A stretch of DNA of 64,000 nt from Nocardioides silvaticus (GCF_003160695.1 NZ_QGDD01000003.1:186001-250000), one strand, 5' to 3'. Numbered from the stretch's first letter, positions 22,896-31,749 are shown. Notes: generated by a model from the letters alone, not told the origin. A program made the numbers and translations.

Positions 22896-24272
22896 ATGGA
22901 CGACTCCGCACTCCAGCGCGCTGCCAAGGACAACCTGTGGCTGCACTTCTCGCAGCACGGTCGCTACGACGGTGACGGACCGCAGCACGACGTACCCATC
23001 ATGGTGCGCGGTGAGGGCGTCTACCTCTACGACAACAAGGGCAAGCGCTACCTCGACGCGCTCGCCGGGCTGTTCGTGTCCCAGCTCGGGCACGGCCGAC
23101 GCGAGCTCGCCGAGGCCGCCGCGACCCAGGCCGAGACCCTCGCGTTCATGCCGCTGTGGTCCTACGCGCACCCGCCCGCCATCGAGCTCGCCGAGAAGAT
23201 CGCGTCGTACGCCCCCGGCGACCTCAACCGCGTCTTCTTCACCTCTGGCGGCGGCGAGGCGGTCGAGTCGGCGTGGAAGCTGGCGAAGGACTACTTCAAG
23301 CGGGTCGGCAAGCCGATGAAGCACAAGGTGCTCAGCCGCGCGATCGCCTACCACGGCACCACCCACGGCGCGCTGTCGATCACCGGCCTGCCGGGGCTGA
23401 AGCAGCAGTTCGAGCCGCTGGTGCCGTCGGCGTTCCGGGTGCCGAACACCAACATCTACCGCGCGCCGGTCCACGGCGACGACCCCGAGGCCTTCGGTCG
23501 CTGGGCGGCCGACCAGATCGCCGTCGCGATCGAGTACGAGGGCCCCGACAGCGTGGCAGCGGTCTTCCTCGAGCCGGTCCAGAACTCCGGCGGCTGCTTC
23601 CCGCCGCCCCCGGGCTACTTCCAGCGGGTGCGCGAGATCTGCGACGAGTACGACGTGCTGCTGGTCTCCGACGAGGTCATCTGCGCCTACGGGCGGCTCG
23701 GTGAGATGTTCGGCGCGACCGCGTTCGGCTACCAGCCCGACATCATCACCAGCGCCAAGGGGCTCACCTCCGGCTACGCCCCGCTCGGCGCGATGATCGC
23801 CACCGACCGGCTGTTCGAGCCGTTCGCCAAGGACAAGGCGATGTTCGCCCACGGCTACACCTTCGGCGGCCACCCCGTCTCCACCGCCGTCGGCCTGCGC
23901 AACATGCAGCTCTTCGAGGAGGAGGACATCCTCGCCGGCGTCCGCGAGAAGGCCCCGGCCTTCCGGGCCACCCTCGAGCGCCTCCTCGACCTCCCGATCG
24001 TCGGCGACGTCCGTGGCGAGGGCTTCTTCTACGGCATCGAGCTCGTCAAGGACAAGGCCACCCGGGAGTCGTTCACCGCCGACGAGTGCGAGCGCATCCT
24101 CTACGGCTTCGTCTCCAAGGGTCTCTTCGACGAGGGCCTCTACTGCCGCGCCGACGACCGCGGCGACCCCGTCATCCAGCTCTCCCCGCCCCTCGTCTGC
24201 ACCCAGGAGCACTTCGACGAGATGGAGCAGGTCCTCCGGTCCGTCCTCGACAAGGCGTACACGCTGATCTGA
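22896..24272 (+). CDS. Class III aminotransferase, probable putrescine (diamine) aminotransferase
   Basis: 458 residues. It is a PLP-dependent fold-type I class III transaminase: FTSGGGEAVESAWKLAKDY binds the cofactor phosphate, VFLEPVQNSGG and LLVSDEVICAYGRLG are conserved, and the Schiff-base Lys lies in IITSAKGLTSGYAPLGAM. The overall pattern resembles SpuC-type putrescine-pyruvate aminotransferases and omega-transaminases. Being divergent from gamma-aminobutyraldehyde dehydrogenase, it likely makes 4-aminobutanal from putrescine. The amino acceptor cannot be told from sequence. Confidence 0.85.
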   Translation: MDDSALQRAAKDNLWLHFSQHGRYDGDGPQHDVPIMVRGEGVYLYDNKGKRYLDALAGLFVSQLGHGRRELAEAAATQAETLAFMPLWSYAHPPAIELAEKIASYAPGDLNRVFFTSGGGEAVESAWKLAKDYFKRVGKPMKHKVLSRAIAYHGTTHGALSITGLPGLKQQFEPLVPSAFRVPNTNIYRAPVHGDDPEAFGRWAADQIAVAIEYEGPDSVAAVFLEPVQNSGGCFPPPPGYFQRVREICDEYDVLLVSDEVICAYGRLGEMFGATAFGYQPDIITSAKGLTSGYAPLGAMIATDRLFEPFAKDKAMFAHGYTFGGHPVSTAVGLRNMQLFEEEDILAGVREKAPAFRATLERLLDLPIVGDVRGEGFFYGIELVKDKATRESFTADECERILYGFVSKGLFDEGLYCRADDRGDPVIQLSPPLVCTQEHFDEMEQVLRSVLDKAYTLI

Positions 24273-24277
24273 GCGGG

Positions 24278-24772
24278 TCAGGCCAACAGGTCGGCGTACC
24301 GCTGGAGGTAGAGGGGCCAGCCACCGTCGGCCGCAACGCCGTCCCGCAACGACTCCCAGGCAGCACCGTGGCGCTCGAGGTTGCGGTGCTCCAGCTCGAC
24401 GCGGGTCCGGTTCTCGCTCTCGACGACGAACCGCACCTCGACCTCGCTCGTGTGCTCCAGGTCCGACGCGACCTGCCAGTCCGGCCCGATGTCCCAGGTG
24501 AACACGAGCCGCTCCGGCGGGTCGAAGACCAGCACCCGCCCCCACCGGCACTCCGTCCCGTCCTCCGCCCGGTCGACGACGCTGCCCCCGACCCGCGGCT
24601 CCAGCACGGTCTCCGCGATCGGCGCTCCGAGCAGGTTGTGCTCGCGAGGCTTGATCTTGTCGAACTGCTCGGTGAAGACGCGGAAGGCCTTCTCCTGCGA
24701 CGCCTCCACGGTGATGTCCAGGCGCACGGCGGTGTCCTGGCTGGTCTGGCTGGTCTCGCTGGTCTCGGTCAT
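24278..24772 (-). CDS. SRPBCC (AHSA1-like) domain protein
   Basis: 164 residues. After a Thr/Ser-rich start (TETSETSQTSQDT) the sequence follows the START/AHSA1 helix-grip fold: VEASQEKAFRVFTEQFDKI, GGSVVDRAEDGTECRWGRVL, PPERLVFTWDIGPDW, and a C-terminal helix GGWPLYLQRYADL. These proteins bind hydrophobic ligands and are very often paired with an ArsR-type regulator, as here (ATGA overlap). Its molecular role is unknown. Confidence 0.85.
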   Translation of the reverse strand: MTETSETSQTSQDTAVRLDITVEASQEKAFRVFTEQFDKIKPREHNLLGAPIAETVLEPRVGGSVVDRAEDGTECRWGRVLVFDPPERLVFTWDIGPDWQVASDLEHTSEVEVRFVVESENRTRVELEHRNLERHGAAWESLRDGVAADGGWPLYLQRYADLLA

Positions 24773-25113
24773 CTCTTCTCCTTGGTCGTGCCGCTCGGCT
24801 CGTCGGCTTCGACGAGCTCCTTGAAGTTGGTCAGTGCCGCGCTCCAGAACGTCTCGAGCTCGGAGCGGATCGCGGCGAGGCCGTCGGCATCGACGGCATA
24901 GATCCGGCGGGTGCCCTCGGGCCGCACCTGCACCAGCGCAGCGCCCTTGAGCACCTTGAGGTGCTGGGACACCGCCGGGCGGCTCACCGGCAGCTCGTCC
25001 GCCAGCTCCCCGACGGACCGCGGCCGGCGCGCGAGCAGCCCGAAGATCTGTCGTCGGGTCCGGTCGCCCAGCGCGACCCAGGGGTCGAGCTCGATCGCTT
25101 GGTAAGTCGTCAC
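24769..25113 (-). CDS. ArsR-family winged-helix regulator
   Basis: 114 residues from GTG 25113. The longer frame to 25137 is rejected because those bases hold a promoter and operator. The winged helix is clear: LDPWVALGDRTRRQIFGLL, SVGELADELPVSRPAVSQHLKVLKGAALV, then the beta-wing VRPEGTRRIYAVD. No metal-binding CxC is present, so it belongs to the metal-independent class typical of ArsR-SRPBCC pairs. The next gene overlaps by ATGA. It probably represses its own operon through the GGTAAGT sites. Confidence 0.87.
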   Translation of the reverse strand: MTTYQAIELDPWVALGDRTRRQIFGLLARRPRSVGELADELPVSRPAVSQHLKVLKGAALVQVRPEGTRRIYAVDADGLAAIRSELETFWSAALTNFKELVEADEPSGTTKEKR

Positions 25114-25150
25114 GAACGGTAAGTTACGACTTACCAAGATGGTCGGTCAA
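25098..25150 (-). promoter_or_regulatory. ArsR promoter overlapped by nested inverted repeats
   Basis: On the minus strand, -35 TTGACC (25150-25145), an 18-bp spacer and -10 TAACTT (25126-25121) end 7 nt before the GTG. The -10 lies in a dyad GGTAAGT-TACG-ACTTACC (25118-25135). A wider dyad pairs CTTGGTAAGTCGT (25098-25110) with ACGACTTACCAAG (25126-25138), so three GGTAAGT half-sites flank the start. This is a strong autoregulatory operator. Confidence 0.75.
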
Positions 25151-25185
25151 GACCGTCGCCGGATCGTTCGTTCGGCGGCCGCCGC

Positions 25186-25986
25186 TCAGGTGGCGAGGGC
25201 GCGGGCGCGGCGGCGGGCGTTGACCTCGGTGCCGAGGACGATGACGAGGGAGACGATGAGCATCAGCGTGCCGACGACGTTGACCTGCATGGGGAGGCCG
25301 ACCCGAGCGACGCCCCAGACGTACATGGGGAAGGTGACCTCGCTGCCGGAGTTGAGGTTGGTGATGATGAAGTCGTCGAAGGACAGCGAGAAGCTGAGGA
25401 GCGCGGCGCCGAGGATGCCCGGCAGGACGAGGGGGAACGTCACCCGCCAGAAGGTCTGGGACGGGGTGGCGTAGAGGTCGGCGGCCGCTTGCTCGAGGAC
25501 GTCGTTCATGCCCGCGAGGCGGGCGCGGATGGTCACCACCACGAACGACAGGCAGAACATCACGTGGGCGATGAAGATCGTCCAGAAGCCGAGCTGGCCG
25601 GCGAAACCGCCCTGGACGAACAGGGTGAGCAGCGAGGAGCCCAGCACGATCTCGGGCGCCGCCATCGGCAGGAAGATCAGGACGTTCGAGGACGACCGGC
25701 CGAAGAAGTCCCAGCGGACCAGCGCGAAGCCGGCGAGGGTGCCGATGATCGTGGCGACGACCGTCGCGAGCAGGCCGATGCGGACGCTGAGGCCGAGCGC
25801 GTCGCACATGCTGGGGTCCTCGCACGGGTTCAGCCAGTTGTGCATCGTGAAGCCGTCGAACTTGTAGACGTTGCGCGTGGCCGGGTCGTTGAAGCTCATC
25901 AGCACGACCACGAAGATCGGCACGAACATGTAGACGAGGACGAGGAGGCCGAGGACGAGGACGGCCCGCTCCTTGATCCAGGCCAT
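25186..25986 (-). CDS. potC: Polyamine ABC transporter permease (PotC-like)
   Basis: 266 residues with about six transmembrane helices, beginning at LVLGLLVLVYMFVPIFVVVL. The EAA loop that contacts the ATPase is seen as EQAAADLYATPSQTFWRVTF (about residues 172-191). It is the second permease of a spermidine/putrescine importer. The ATG overlaps the stop of the PotB gene by four bases, and the order potD-potA-potB-potC on the minus strand is a single operon. Confidence 0.9.
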   Translation of the reverse strand: MAWIKERAVLVLGLLVLVYMFVPIFVVVLMSFNDPATRNVYKFDGFTMHNWLNPCEDPSMCDALGLSVRIGLLATVVATIIGTLAGFALVRWDFFGRSSSNVLIFLPMAAPEIVLGSSLLTLFVQGGFAGQLGFWTIFIAHVMFCLSFVVVTIRARLAGMNDVLEQAAADLYATPSQTFWRVTFPLVLPGILGAALLSFSLSFDDFIITNLNSGSEVTFPMYVWGVARVGLPMQVNVVGTLMLIVSLVIVLGTEVNARRRARALAT

Positions 25987-26846
25987 CAGAGCAGGTCCTC
26001 CGTCCCGGCCTTGCGGATGTAGAACAGCACCATCGCGAGGATCCCGATCATGAGGATCATCGACAGCGCGGCCGCGGTGTGCGGGTGGTTGGCGTCGGTG
26101 GCCTGCAGCTGGATGACCGAGCCGATGACCGACGTCTCGGTGTTCCCGAGCAGCTCGGCGTTGATGTAGTCGCCGGCCGCCGGGATGAAGGTGAGCAGCG
26201 TGCCGGACACGACCCCTGGCAGCGACAGCGGCCAGGTCACCTTGAAGAAGCCGACCACCGGGTTGGAGTACAGGTCGCCAGAGGCCTCGATCAGGCGGTG
26301 GTCGATCTTGTCGATGCTCGCGAACAGCGGCAGCACCATGAACGGCAGGAAGTTGTAGGCGAGCCCCATCACCACGGCGAAGTTGGTGGCGAGCAGCCGG
26401 TCGTCGTCACCGAGGACGTGCAGGAACTGCAGGGTGTCCACGATCCACCCGTCGTCGGCGAGGATCAGCTGCCACGACAGCGTGCGCACCAGGAAGCTGG
26501 TGAAGAACGGCGCGATCACGAGCACCAGCAGCAGGCTCTTCCACCGGCCCGACTTGAACGCGATGGCGTAGGCCAGCACGTAGCCGAGCACCAGGCAGAT
26601 CAGGGTCGCCGCGCCGGCGTACACCAACGACCGCACCAGGGGCCGCCAGTAGAGCTCGACCGCGTCCCAGTAGTTGGCGAAGTGGTAGGTGACCTCCCAC
26701 CCGTTCTTGTCCGAGCCACCCGGCTCGTAGAGGCTCGCCGCAACCAGCGAGTAGAACGGGATGACGAAGAACAGGGCGAGCACGATGACGGCCGGCGCCA
26801 TCAGGAGGTACGCCGTCAGCCCCCGCCGACGCCCCGTCTCGGCCAT
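25986..26846 (-). CDS. potB: Polyamine ABC transporter permease (PotB-like)
   Basis: 286 residues from ATG 26846, which overlaps the PotA stop (ATGA); the longer frame to 27002 is a shadow inside potA. About six TM helices begin at LTAYLLMAPAVIVLALFFVIPF. The EAA motif appears as IEASGDLYSNPVVGFFKVTW. It forms the membrane channel with the neighbouring permease. Confidence 0.9.
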   Translation of the reverse strand: MAETGRRRGLTAYLLMAPAVIVLALFFVIPFYSLVAASLYEPGGSDKNGWEVTYHFANYWDAVELYWRPLVRSLVYAGAATLICLVLGYVLAYAIAFKSGRWKSLLLVLVIAPFFTSFLVRTLSWQLILADDGWIVDTLQFLHVLGDDDRLLATNFAVVMGLAYNFLPFMVLPLFASIDKIDHRLIEASGDLYSNPVVGFFKVTWPLSLPGVVSGTLLTFIPAAGDYINAELLGNTETSVIGSVIQLQATDANHPHTAAALSMILMIGILAMVLFYIRKAGTEDLL

Positions 26847-27994
26847 CAGGCGCCTTCCTCCTGGGAGCCGGCGTGCACGTCCTGCGCATGGTCGAGCAGG
26901 AACGCGTACTCCGGCCGCCACGACAGCTCGACCTGGTCGCCGACGGAGTGGATCTTGGTCCGGCCGGTGTTCTGGGCGAAGACCTGGAGCTCCTGGCCCC
27001 ACGGCATCCGCACCAGGTACTGCGTGCTCACGCCGATGAAGCTGACGTCGGTCACCACGCCACCGGGGATGGTGTTGCCCGGGGCGTCGAGCTCCGCGCC
27101 CGCGTCGCCGATCAGCACCTTCTCCGGCCGGATCCCGATCCAGCCCTTGCCGCCGTCGGTGTGGGCGCGGTCGGCCGGGATGCTCACGTCGATGCCGTGC
27201 ATGTCGACGGTGACGACGTCGGCGGCTGGCGTCTTCACGGTGCCCTCGATCAGGTTGGACTGACCGAGGAAGTTGGCCACGAAGGTGCTGCGTGGGTTCT
27301 CGTAGAGCTCGGCCGGCGAGCCCTGCTGCTCGATCACGCCGCTGTTCATCACCGCGACCGTGTCGGCCATCGTCATGGCCTCCTCCTGGTCGTGGGTGAC
27401 GTGGATGAACGTGAGCCCGACCTCGGTCTGGATCCGCTTGATCTCGATCTGCATCGACCGACGCAGCTTGAGGTCGAGCGCGCCGAGCGGCTCGTCGAGC
27501 AGCAGCACCTCGGGCTCGTTGATGAGCGCCCGTGCCAGCGCCACCCGCTGCTGTTGCCCGCCGGACAGCTGGGCCGGCTTCTTCCGGGCCTGCGCCCCGA
27601 GCTCGACCAGCTCGAGCATCTCGTCGACCTTCTTCTTGACGTCGCCGACCTTGCGCCGGCGCAGCCCGAACGCGACGTTCTCGTAGATGTCGAGGTGCGG
27701 GAAGAGGGCGTAGTTCTGGAAGACGGTGTTGACCGGGCGGCGGTAGGCCTTGGTCCGGGTGATGTCCTGCCCGGCCAGCAGGATCGAGCCGGACGTCGGC
27801 GCCTCCAGGCCCGCGACCATCCGCAGCGTGGTGGTCTTGCCGCAGCCGGACGGACCGAGCAGGGCGTAGAACCGGCCCCGCGGCACGTCGAGGTCGAGCG
27901 AGCGGACGGCGTGGAAGTCGCCGTACGACTTGCTCAGCGCGCGGACCTGGAGGCCGTCGCCGGGCTCGGCGCCGGCCTCAGCTGGAGATGACAT
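26846..27994 (-). CDS. potA: Polyamine ABC transporter ATP-binding protein (PotA-like)
   Basis: 382 residues. Walker A is GPSGCGKTTT (about 47-56), the signature motif LSGGQQQRVALARAL, Walker B EVLLLDEPLGALD and the switch His in FIHVTHDQEEAM. Residues from about 290 form the TOBE regulatory domain (GIRPEKVLIGDAG) found in PotA/MalK-type ATPases. It drives import of putrescine or spermidine. The start lies 17 bases inside the end of the PotD gene. Confidence 0.93.
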   Translation of the reverse strand: MSSPAEAGAEPGDGLQVRALSKSYGDFHAVRSLDLDVPRGRFYALLGPSGCGKTTTLRMVAGLEAPTSGSILLAGQDITRTKAYRRPVNTVFQNYALFPHLDIYENVAFGLRRRKVGDVKKKVDEMLELVELGAQARKKPAQLSGGQQQRVALARALINEPEVLLLDEPLGALDLKLRRSMQIEIKRIQTEVGLTFIHVTHDQEEAMTMADTVAVMNSGVIEQQGSPAELYENPRSTFVANFLGQSNLIEGTVKTPAADVVTVDMHGIDVSIPADRAHTDGGKGWIGIRPEKVLIGDAGAELDAPGNTIPGGVVTDVSFIGVSTQYLVRMPWGQELQVFAQNTGRTKIHSVGDQVELSWRPEYAFLLDHAQDVHAGSQEEGA

Positions 27995-29171
27995 CGGCCC
28001 ACTCCCCTTCGTACTGCGATTGCTTCTCGTCGGTGAGGGTCATGAAGTCCCACGTGTTCGCCAACATCTCGGAGTCGGGGAAGATCAGCGGGTTCTCGGC
28101 GAGCGAGGGGTCGATGTCGAGCATCGCCTCCTGCGCCCCCTGCACCGGGCAGATGTAGTTGACCCAGGCGGCCAGCTTCGCCGCGACCTCGGGCTGGTAG
28201 TAGTAGTCGATCCAGGTCTCGGCGTGGGTCTGGTGGGTCGCGTAGTTGGGGACCATCATGTTGTCGCTCCAGAGCGACAGCCCCTCTTCCGGCACGACGA
28301 ACTTCAGGTTCGGGTTGTCGTACTGCGCCTGGATGACGTCGCCCGACCACGCCTCGCAGGCCAGCAGCGTCCCTTGCGAGAGCTGCTGCAGGTAGTTGTT
28401 GCCGGCGAACTGCAGCAGCTGGCCGCTCTCCTTCACCTCGCGCAGCCGGTCGATCGCGGCGGCCCACTCGTCGTCGTCGAAGTCGACGGGGTCCGCGCCG
28501 GTCACCTTGAGGAAGAACCCCATCGTGTCGGCCATCTCGCTGAGCAGGGTGATCTTGCCCTTGAGGTCGTCGCGGGTGATGAGCTCCTCGAAGCTGCTCA
28601 CCTCCGGCACCAGATCGGCGTTGTAGGCGATGCCGGTCAGACCGGACTGCCACGGCGCGGAGTACTCGCGCTCCGGGTCCCACGGCACACCCTGCAGCGA
28701 CTCGATCAGGTTCTTGTCGAGGTTGGGCACGTTGCCCTTGTTCAGCGGCTGGATGAAGCCGAGGCTGATCATCCGCGCAGCCATCCAGTCGGTCATCACG
28801 ATCATGTCGCGGTCGATCGGCTCGCACGCCCGCATCTGGTTCTTGACCTTGGCGTAGAACTCGGCGTTGTCGTTGATGTCGACGTTGTAGGTCACCGAGA
28901 TGCCGGTCTGGTCCTGGAACTGCGCGAGCGTGCTCTTCGGGTTTTTCCGCGGGTCGATGTAGCCGGTCCAGTTGGAGATGACCAGCTCGCGCTCGTCGGC
29001 CGAGACGTCCTTGGCGGCACCGCCGTTGGGACAGGCCTGGACCGGGTCGATGCCGAACATCGGCAGCTTGAGCGCTGCGATGCTGAGACCGCCGAACGCG
29101 ACGGCCCCGCCCCCCTTGAGCAGCCCGCGCCTCGACAGAGTGGAGCGGCGGGCCGGTTGCTCAGGCACCAT
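27978..29171 (-). CDS. potD: Polyamine ABC transporter substrate-binding protein with Tat signal
   Basis: 397 residues from ATG 29171. The N-terminus has a twin-arginine signal (STLSRRGLLKGGGAVAFGG, R14-R15), so it is exported folded; no lipobox Cys is seen directly after it. The mature part follows the PotD/PotF type II fold: VISNWTGYIDPRKNPKSTLAQF, then the ligand-cleft segments SGLTGIAYNADLV and ACEAWSGDVIQAQYDNP. It should bind putrescine and/or spermidine. It is divergent from the Lrp gene. Confidence 0.9.
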   Translation of the reverse strand: MVPEQPARRSTLSRRGLLKGGGAVAFGGLSIAALKLPMFGIDPVQACPNGGAAKDVSADERELVISNWTGYIDPRKNPKSTLAQFQDQTGISVTYNVDINDNAEFYAKVKNQMRACEPIDRDMIVMTDWMAARMISLGFIQPLNKGNVPNLDKNLIESLQGVPWDPEREYSAPWQSGLTGIAYNADLVPEVSSFEELITRDDLKGKITLLSEMADTMGFFLKVTGADPVDFDDDEWAAAIDRLREVKESGQLLQFAGNNYLQQLSQGTLLACEAWSGDVIQAQYDNPNLKFVVPEEGLSLWSDNMMVPNYATHQTHAETWIDYYYQPEVAAKLAAWVNYICPVQGAQEAMLDIDPSLAENPLIFPDSEMLANTWDFMTLTDEKQSQYEGEWADVISS

Positions 29172-29238
29172 GGCCGTGATGCTTGCACCGGAACGTGCTC
29201 GACGGCAAGGGATTCGGTGGCATCGAAACATGCTCGCA

Positions 29239-29260
29239 ACGGATTTCGCATTTCCGTAGG
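29239..29260. promoter_or_regulatory. Candidate Lrp operator between potD and the Lrp-family gene
   Basis: ACGGA (29239-29243) and TCCGT (29253-29257) form a dyad. The extended CGGATTT, 6 nt, TCCGTAGG is almost repeated at 22810-22832 in front of patD and the aminotransferase. It lies midway in the 127-bp divergent region. Confidence 0.55.
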
Positions 29261-29298
29261 TCGTTGAGCACGGAACACGGACGTGGGACGATCCCGCC

Positions 29299-29790
29299 AT
29301 GGGCGCACGTTCCACCGGTCATCAGCTCGACGACGTGTCGGTCGCGATCATCGAGCAGCTGCAGGAGGACGGGCGTCGCTCCTACGCGGCGATCGGCAAG
29401 GTGGTCGGACTCTCGGAGGCAGCGGTGCGTCAGCGGGTGCAACGCCTGCTCGAGTCCGGCGTGATGCAGATCGTCGCTGCGGTGACCGACCCGCTGAAGC
29501 TGGGCTTCGCCCGCGCGGCGATGCTCGGGATCCGGGTCTCGGGACCCACCGCGCCGGTCGCCGACGCCCTCGTCGAGATGGACGAGGTGATCTACGTCGT
29601 CGTGACAGCGGGCAGCATCGACATCGTCGCCGAGGTGATCGCCAAGTCCGACGCCGACCTGCTCACCGTGTCGGACCAGATCAGGCGGATCCCGGGCGTG
29701 CAGTCGACGGAGTCGTTCGTCTATCTCGAGACCCGCAAGGAGGTCTACAACTGGGGGCTGCCGCGGCCCGGTGACCGCATCCCCAGGTAG
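29299..29790 (+). CDS. Lrp/AsnC-family transcriptional regulator
   Basis: 163 residues. The N-terminal helix-turn-helix (LQEDGRRSYAAIGKVVGLSEAAVRQRVQRLLESGVM, about residues 22-57) is followed by an AsnC/RAM ligand-binding domain, here with a C-terminal extension of about 15 residues. It is divergent from the polyamine importer and likely regulates it and the pat genes. A GACGAT hexamer ends 6 nt before the ATG. The last 46 bases overlap the convergent HAD gene. Confidence 0.9.
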   Translation: MGARSTGHQLDDVSVAIIEQLQEDGRRSYAAIGKVVGLSEAAVRQRVQRLLESGVMQIVAAVTDPLKLGFARAAMLGIRVSGPTAPVADALVEMDEVIYVVVTAGSIDIVAEVIAKSDADLLTVSDQIRRIPGVQSTESFVYLETRKEVYNWGLPRPGDRIPR

Positions 29791-30389
29791 TCGTCCAGCC
29801 AGTCCGGGAACTCGCCCAGGTGGTCGAGCACCACGTGGGTGCCGGCGTCGTACAGCTCCTCCCGGGTGCACCCGCCGGTGAGCACGGAGACGCTGAGGAT
29901 CCCGGCTGCGAGCGCCCCCTCGACGTCGTGGACGTGGTCGCCGACGTAGATGCTGGCGCCTTCGCGGCGCAGCACGTCGGCCTTGCCGACACCCCAGACC
30001 TTGCCCTCGAGGTGGTCGACGTCGAGCGCGAGGTGGTCGACGTGGAGCTGCGCGTTGGGCGTGTACTTGCCGGTCACGACGACCACCCGCCCGCCGTGAC
30101 GTCGTACGGCGGCCAGCGCGTCGTGCGCACCCGCCATCGCGGCGACGCTCTCGATCGCGTGGTCCGGGTAGAGGGCACGGAAGCGGTCGACCGCCGGCTG
30201 GATCGCGTCCTGCGCGAGGTGCGGCTGCAGGATGAGGTCGAGCGGCGGGCCGAGGACGGCGGTCATCTCCTCGATCGGGAACTGCACGCCGAGCTCGGAC
30301 CCCAACGCTCGCAGCACGTCGCGGAACCCCGGCACCGTGTCGATGAGGGTCATGTCGAGGTCGAAGCCGACGCAGAGATCACGAGTCAA
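29745..30389 (-). CDS. HAD-family hydrolase
   Basis: 214 residues. Motif I is GFDLDMTLIDT (the nucleophile Asp and general acid Asp are at about residues 9-11), motif II VVVTGKYTPN, motif III the Lys in VGKADVL, and motif IV IYVGDHVHDVEGA. It is a soluble phosphatase, possibly of the phosphoglycolate phosphatase or pyrimidine nucleotidase type. It starts 11 bases inside the end of the FAD oxidoreductase gene, so it belongs to the same operon. The substrate is unknown. Confidence 0.87.
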   Translation of the reverse strand: MTRDLCVGFDLDMTLIDTVPGFRDVLRALGSELGVQFPIEEMTAVLGPPLDLILQPHLAQDAIQPAVDRFRALYPDHAIESVAAMAGAHDALAAVRRHGGRVVVVTGKYTPNAQLHVDHLALDVDHLEGKVWGVGKADVLRREGASIYVGDHVHDVEGALAAGILSVSVLTGGCTREELYDAGTHVVLDHLGEFPDWLDDYLGMRSPGRGSPQL

Positions 30390-31737
30390 AGCCGAGCCCC
30401 AACCGGTCGAGGGTGCGCAGCCACAGGTTGCGGCGGCCGGTCTCGTCGGCGCGCGCGAGCGCCCTGCGCGTGAGCTCGATGCCGGCCCACGCGACCGGCT
30501 CCGGCGGGAACGGCACCGCCGGGCGCCGCACCATCTCCAGCCGCGTGCGCTCGGTCTCCGTGCCGGCCAGCAGGTCCAGCATCACGTCGGCGGCGAAGCG
30601 GGTGGCGCCGACGCCGAGACCCGTGAACCCGAGGGCGTACGACGACCGACCGCCGTGCGCGGTGCCGAAGCTCGCGCTGAACCGGGTCGAGGTGTCGATC
30701 ACCCCTGCCCACCGGTGCGTGAACCGGATCCCGTCGAGCTGCGGGAACGTCGCATGGAAGTGCTCCGCGAGGACGCCGAAGGTCTCCTGCCGCTCCTCGT
30801 GGTCCGGCTCGATCGACCGGCCGAAGTGGTAGATCGCGTCGTAGCCGCCCCAGAGGATCCGGCGGTCCGGAGTGACCCGGTAGTAGTGGAACTGGTTGCC
30901 CGCGTCGCCGACGCCGATCGCCGGGTCCCAGCCCAGGTCGGCGAGCTGTGCCTCGGTGAGCGGCTCGGTCGCGAGCACGTAGTCGTAGACCGGCACCGTC
31001 GTCCAGCGCAGCCGCCGCAGCAGCGGGCGGAACACGTTGGTGCCGAGCGCGACCCGGCTGGCCCGGACCACGCCCTGCGGCGTGTGCACCTCCATGGCCT
31101 CGCCGTCGCGCCGGATCCTCGTCACCGGGCTGTGCTCGGCGACCCGGACACCCTGCCGCTCGGCGGCGTCAGCGAGACCCCACGCGAGCCGGGCCGGGTC
31201 GAGGACGGCGCACTCCTCGGGCGCGGACAGCCGGCCGGCGAGGTAGGTCGGCGAGTCCACGACCTTGCGCACCGCGTCGCGGTCGAGGAAGCCCGGCCGG
31301 TCCGGCGCGAGGTCGGCGACCTCGTGCTCGCGGGTCGCGACGAGGAGGGCGCCACCACGGAGGAAGCCGCAGTCGATGCCGTAGCGGGCGACGGCCTCCT
31401 CGATGCCGTCGAGGTTCTCGATGCCGAGCCGCTCGAGGTCGTCGTACTCCTCGGGCCAGCGGGCCCGGCCGTTCGGCTCGCCGTGGGTCAGGGAGGCCTC
31501 GCAGAACCCGCCGTTGCGCCCGGTCGCGTGCTCGGCGATCCGCTCGCCCTCGAGCAGGACCACGTCGCGCCCCGGCTCGCGCTCGACCGCGCGGAGCGCC
31601 GTCCACAGCCCGCAGAACCCGCCACCCACGACGACGAGGTCGGCCGTCGTGTCGCCGGCGAGCGCCGGGCGCGCATCCGGCCGGAGCGGCGTGTCCAACC
31701 AGAGCGGCCGGTTGACCGATCCGGCGAGAGAGTCCAC
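30379..31737 (-). CDS. FAD-dependent oxidoreductase, PuuB/DAO-like
   Basis: 452 residues from GTG. The N-terminal Rossmann motif TADLVVVGGGFCGLWTALRAVE (about 32-53) and the DAO fold with LEGERIAEHATGRNGGFCE, VALGTNVFRPLL and a C-terminal GFTGLGVGATRFAADVML resemble gamma-glutamylputrescine oxidase (PuuB) and related amine oxidases. With the polyamine importer and pat genes nearby it probably oxidises an amine. No PuuA-type glutamine synthetase lies in the window. A TAGCAT hexamer lies 6 nt before the GTG. Confidence 0.82.
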   Translation of the reverse strand: MDSLAGSVNRPLWLDTPLRPDARPALAGDTTADLVVVGGGFCGLWTALRAVEREPGRDVVLLEGERIAEHATGRNGGFCEASLTHGEPNGRARWPEEYDDLERLGIENLDGIEEAVARYGIDCGFLRGGALLVATREHEVADLAPDRPGFLDRDAVRKVVDSPTYLAGRLSAPEECAVLDPARLAWGLADAAERQGVRVAEHSPVTRIRRDGEAMEVHTPQGVVRASRVALGTNVFRPLLRRLRWTTVPVYDYVLATEPLTEAQLADLGWDPAIGVGDAGNQFHYYRVTPDRRILWGGYDAIYHFGRSIEPDHEERQETFGVLAEHFHATFPQLDGIRFTHRWAGVIDTSTRFSASFGTAHGGRSSYALGFTGLGVGATRFAADVMLDLLAGTETERTRLEMVRRPAVPFPPEPVAWAGIELTRRALARADETGRRNLWLRTLDRLGLGFDS

Positions 31738-31743
31738 GCGCGG

Positions 31744-31749
31744 ATGCTA
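31744..31749 (-). promoter_or_regulatory. Putative -10 of the FAD oxidoreductase-HAD operon (TAGCAT)
   Basis: Minus-strand TAGCAT, 6 nt from the GTG at 31737. It overlaps the stop codon region of the upstream HxlR gene (31747), so the promoter is embedded in that gene's 3' end. Confidence 0.45.
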
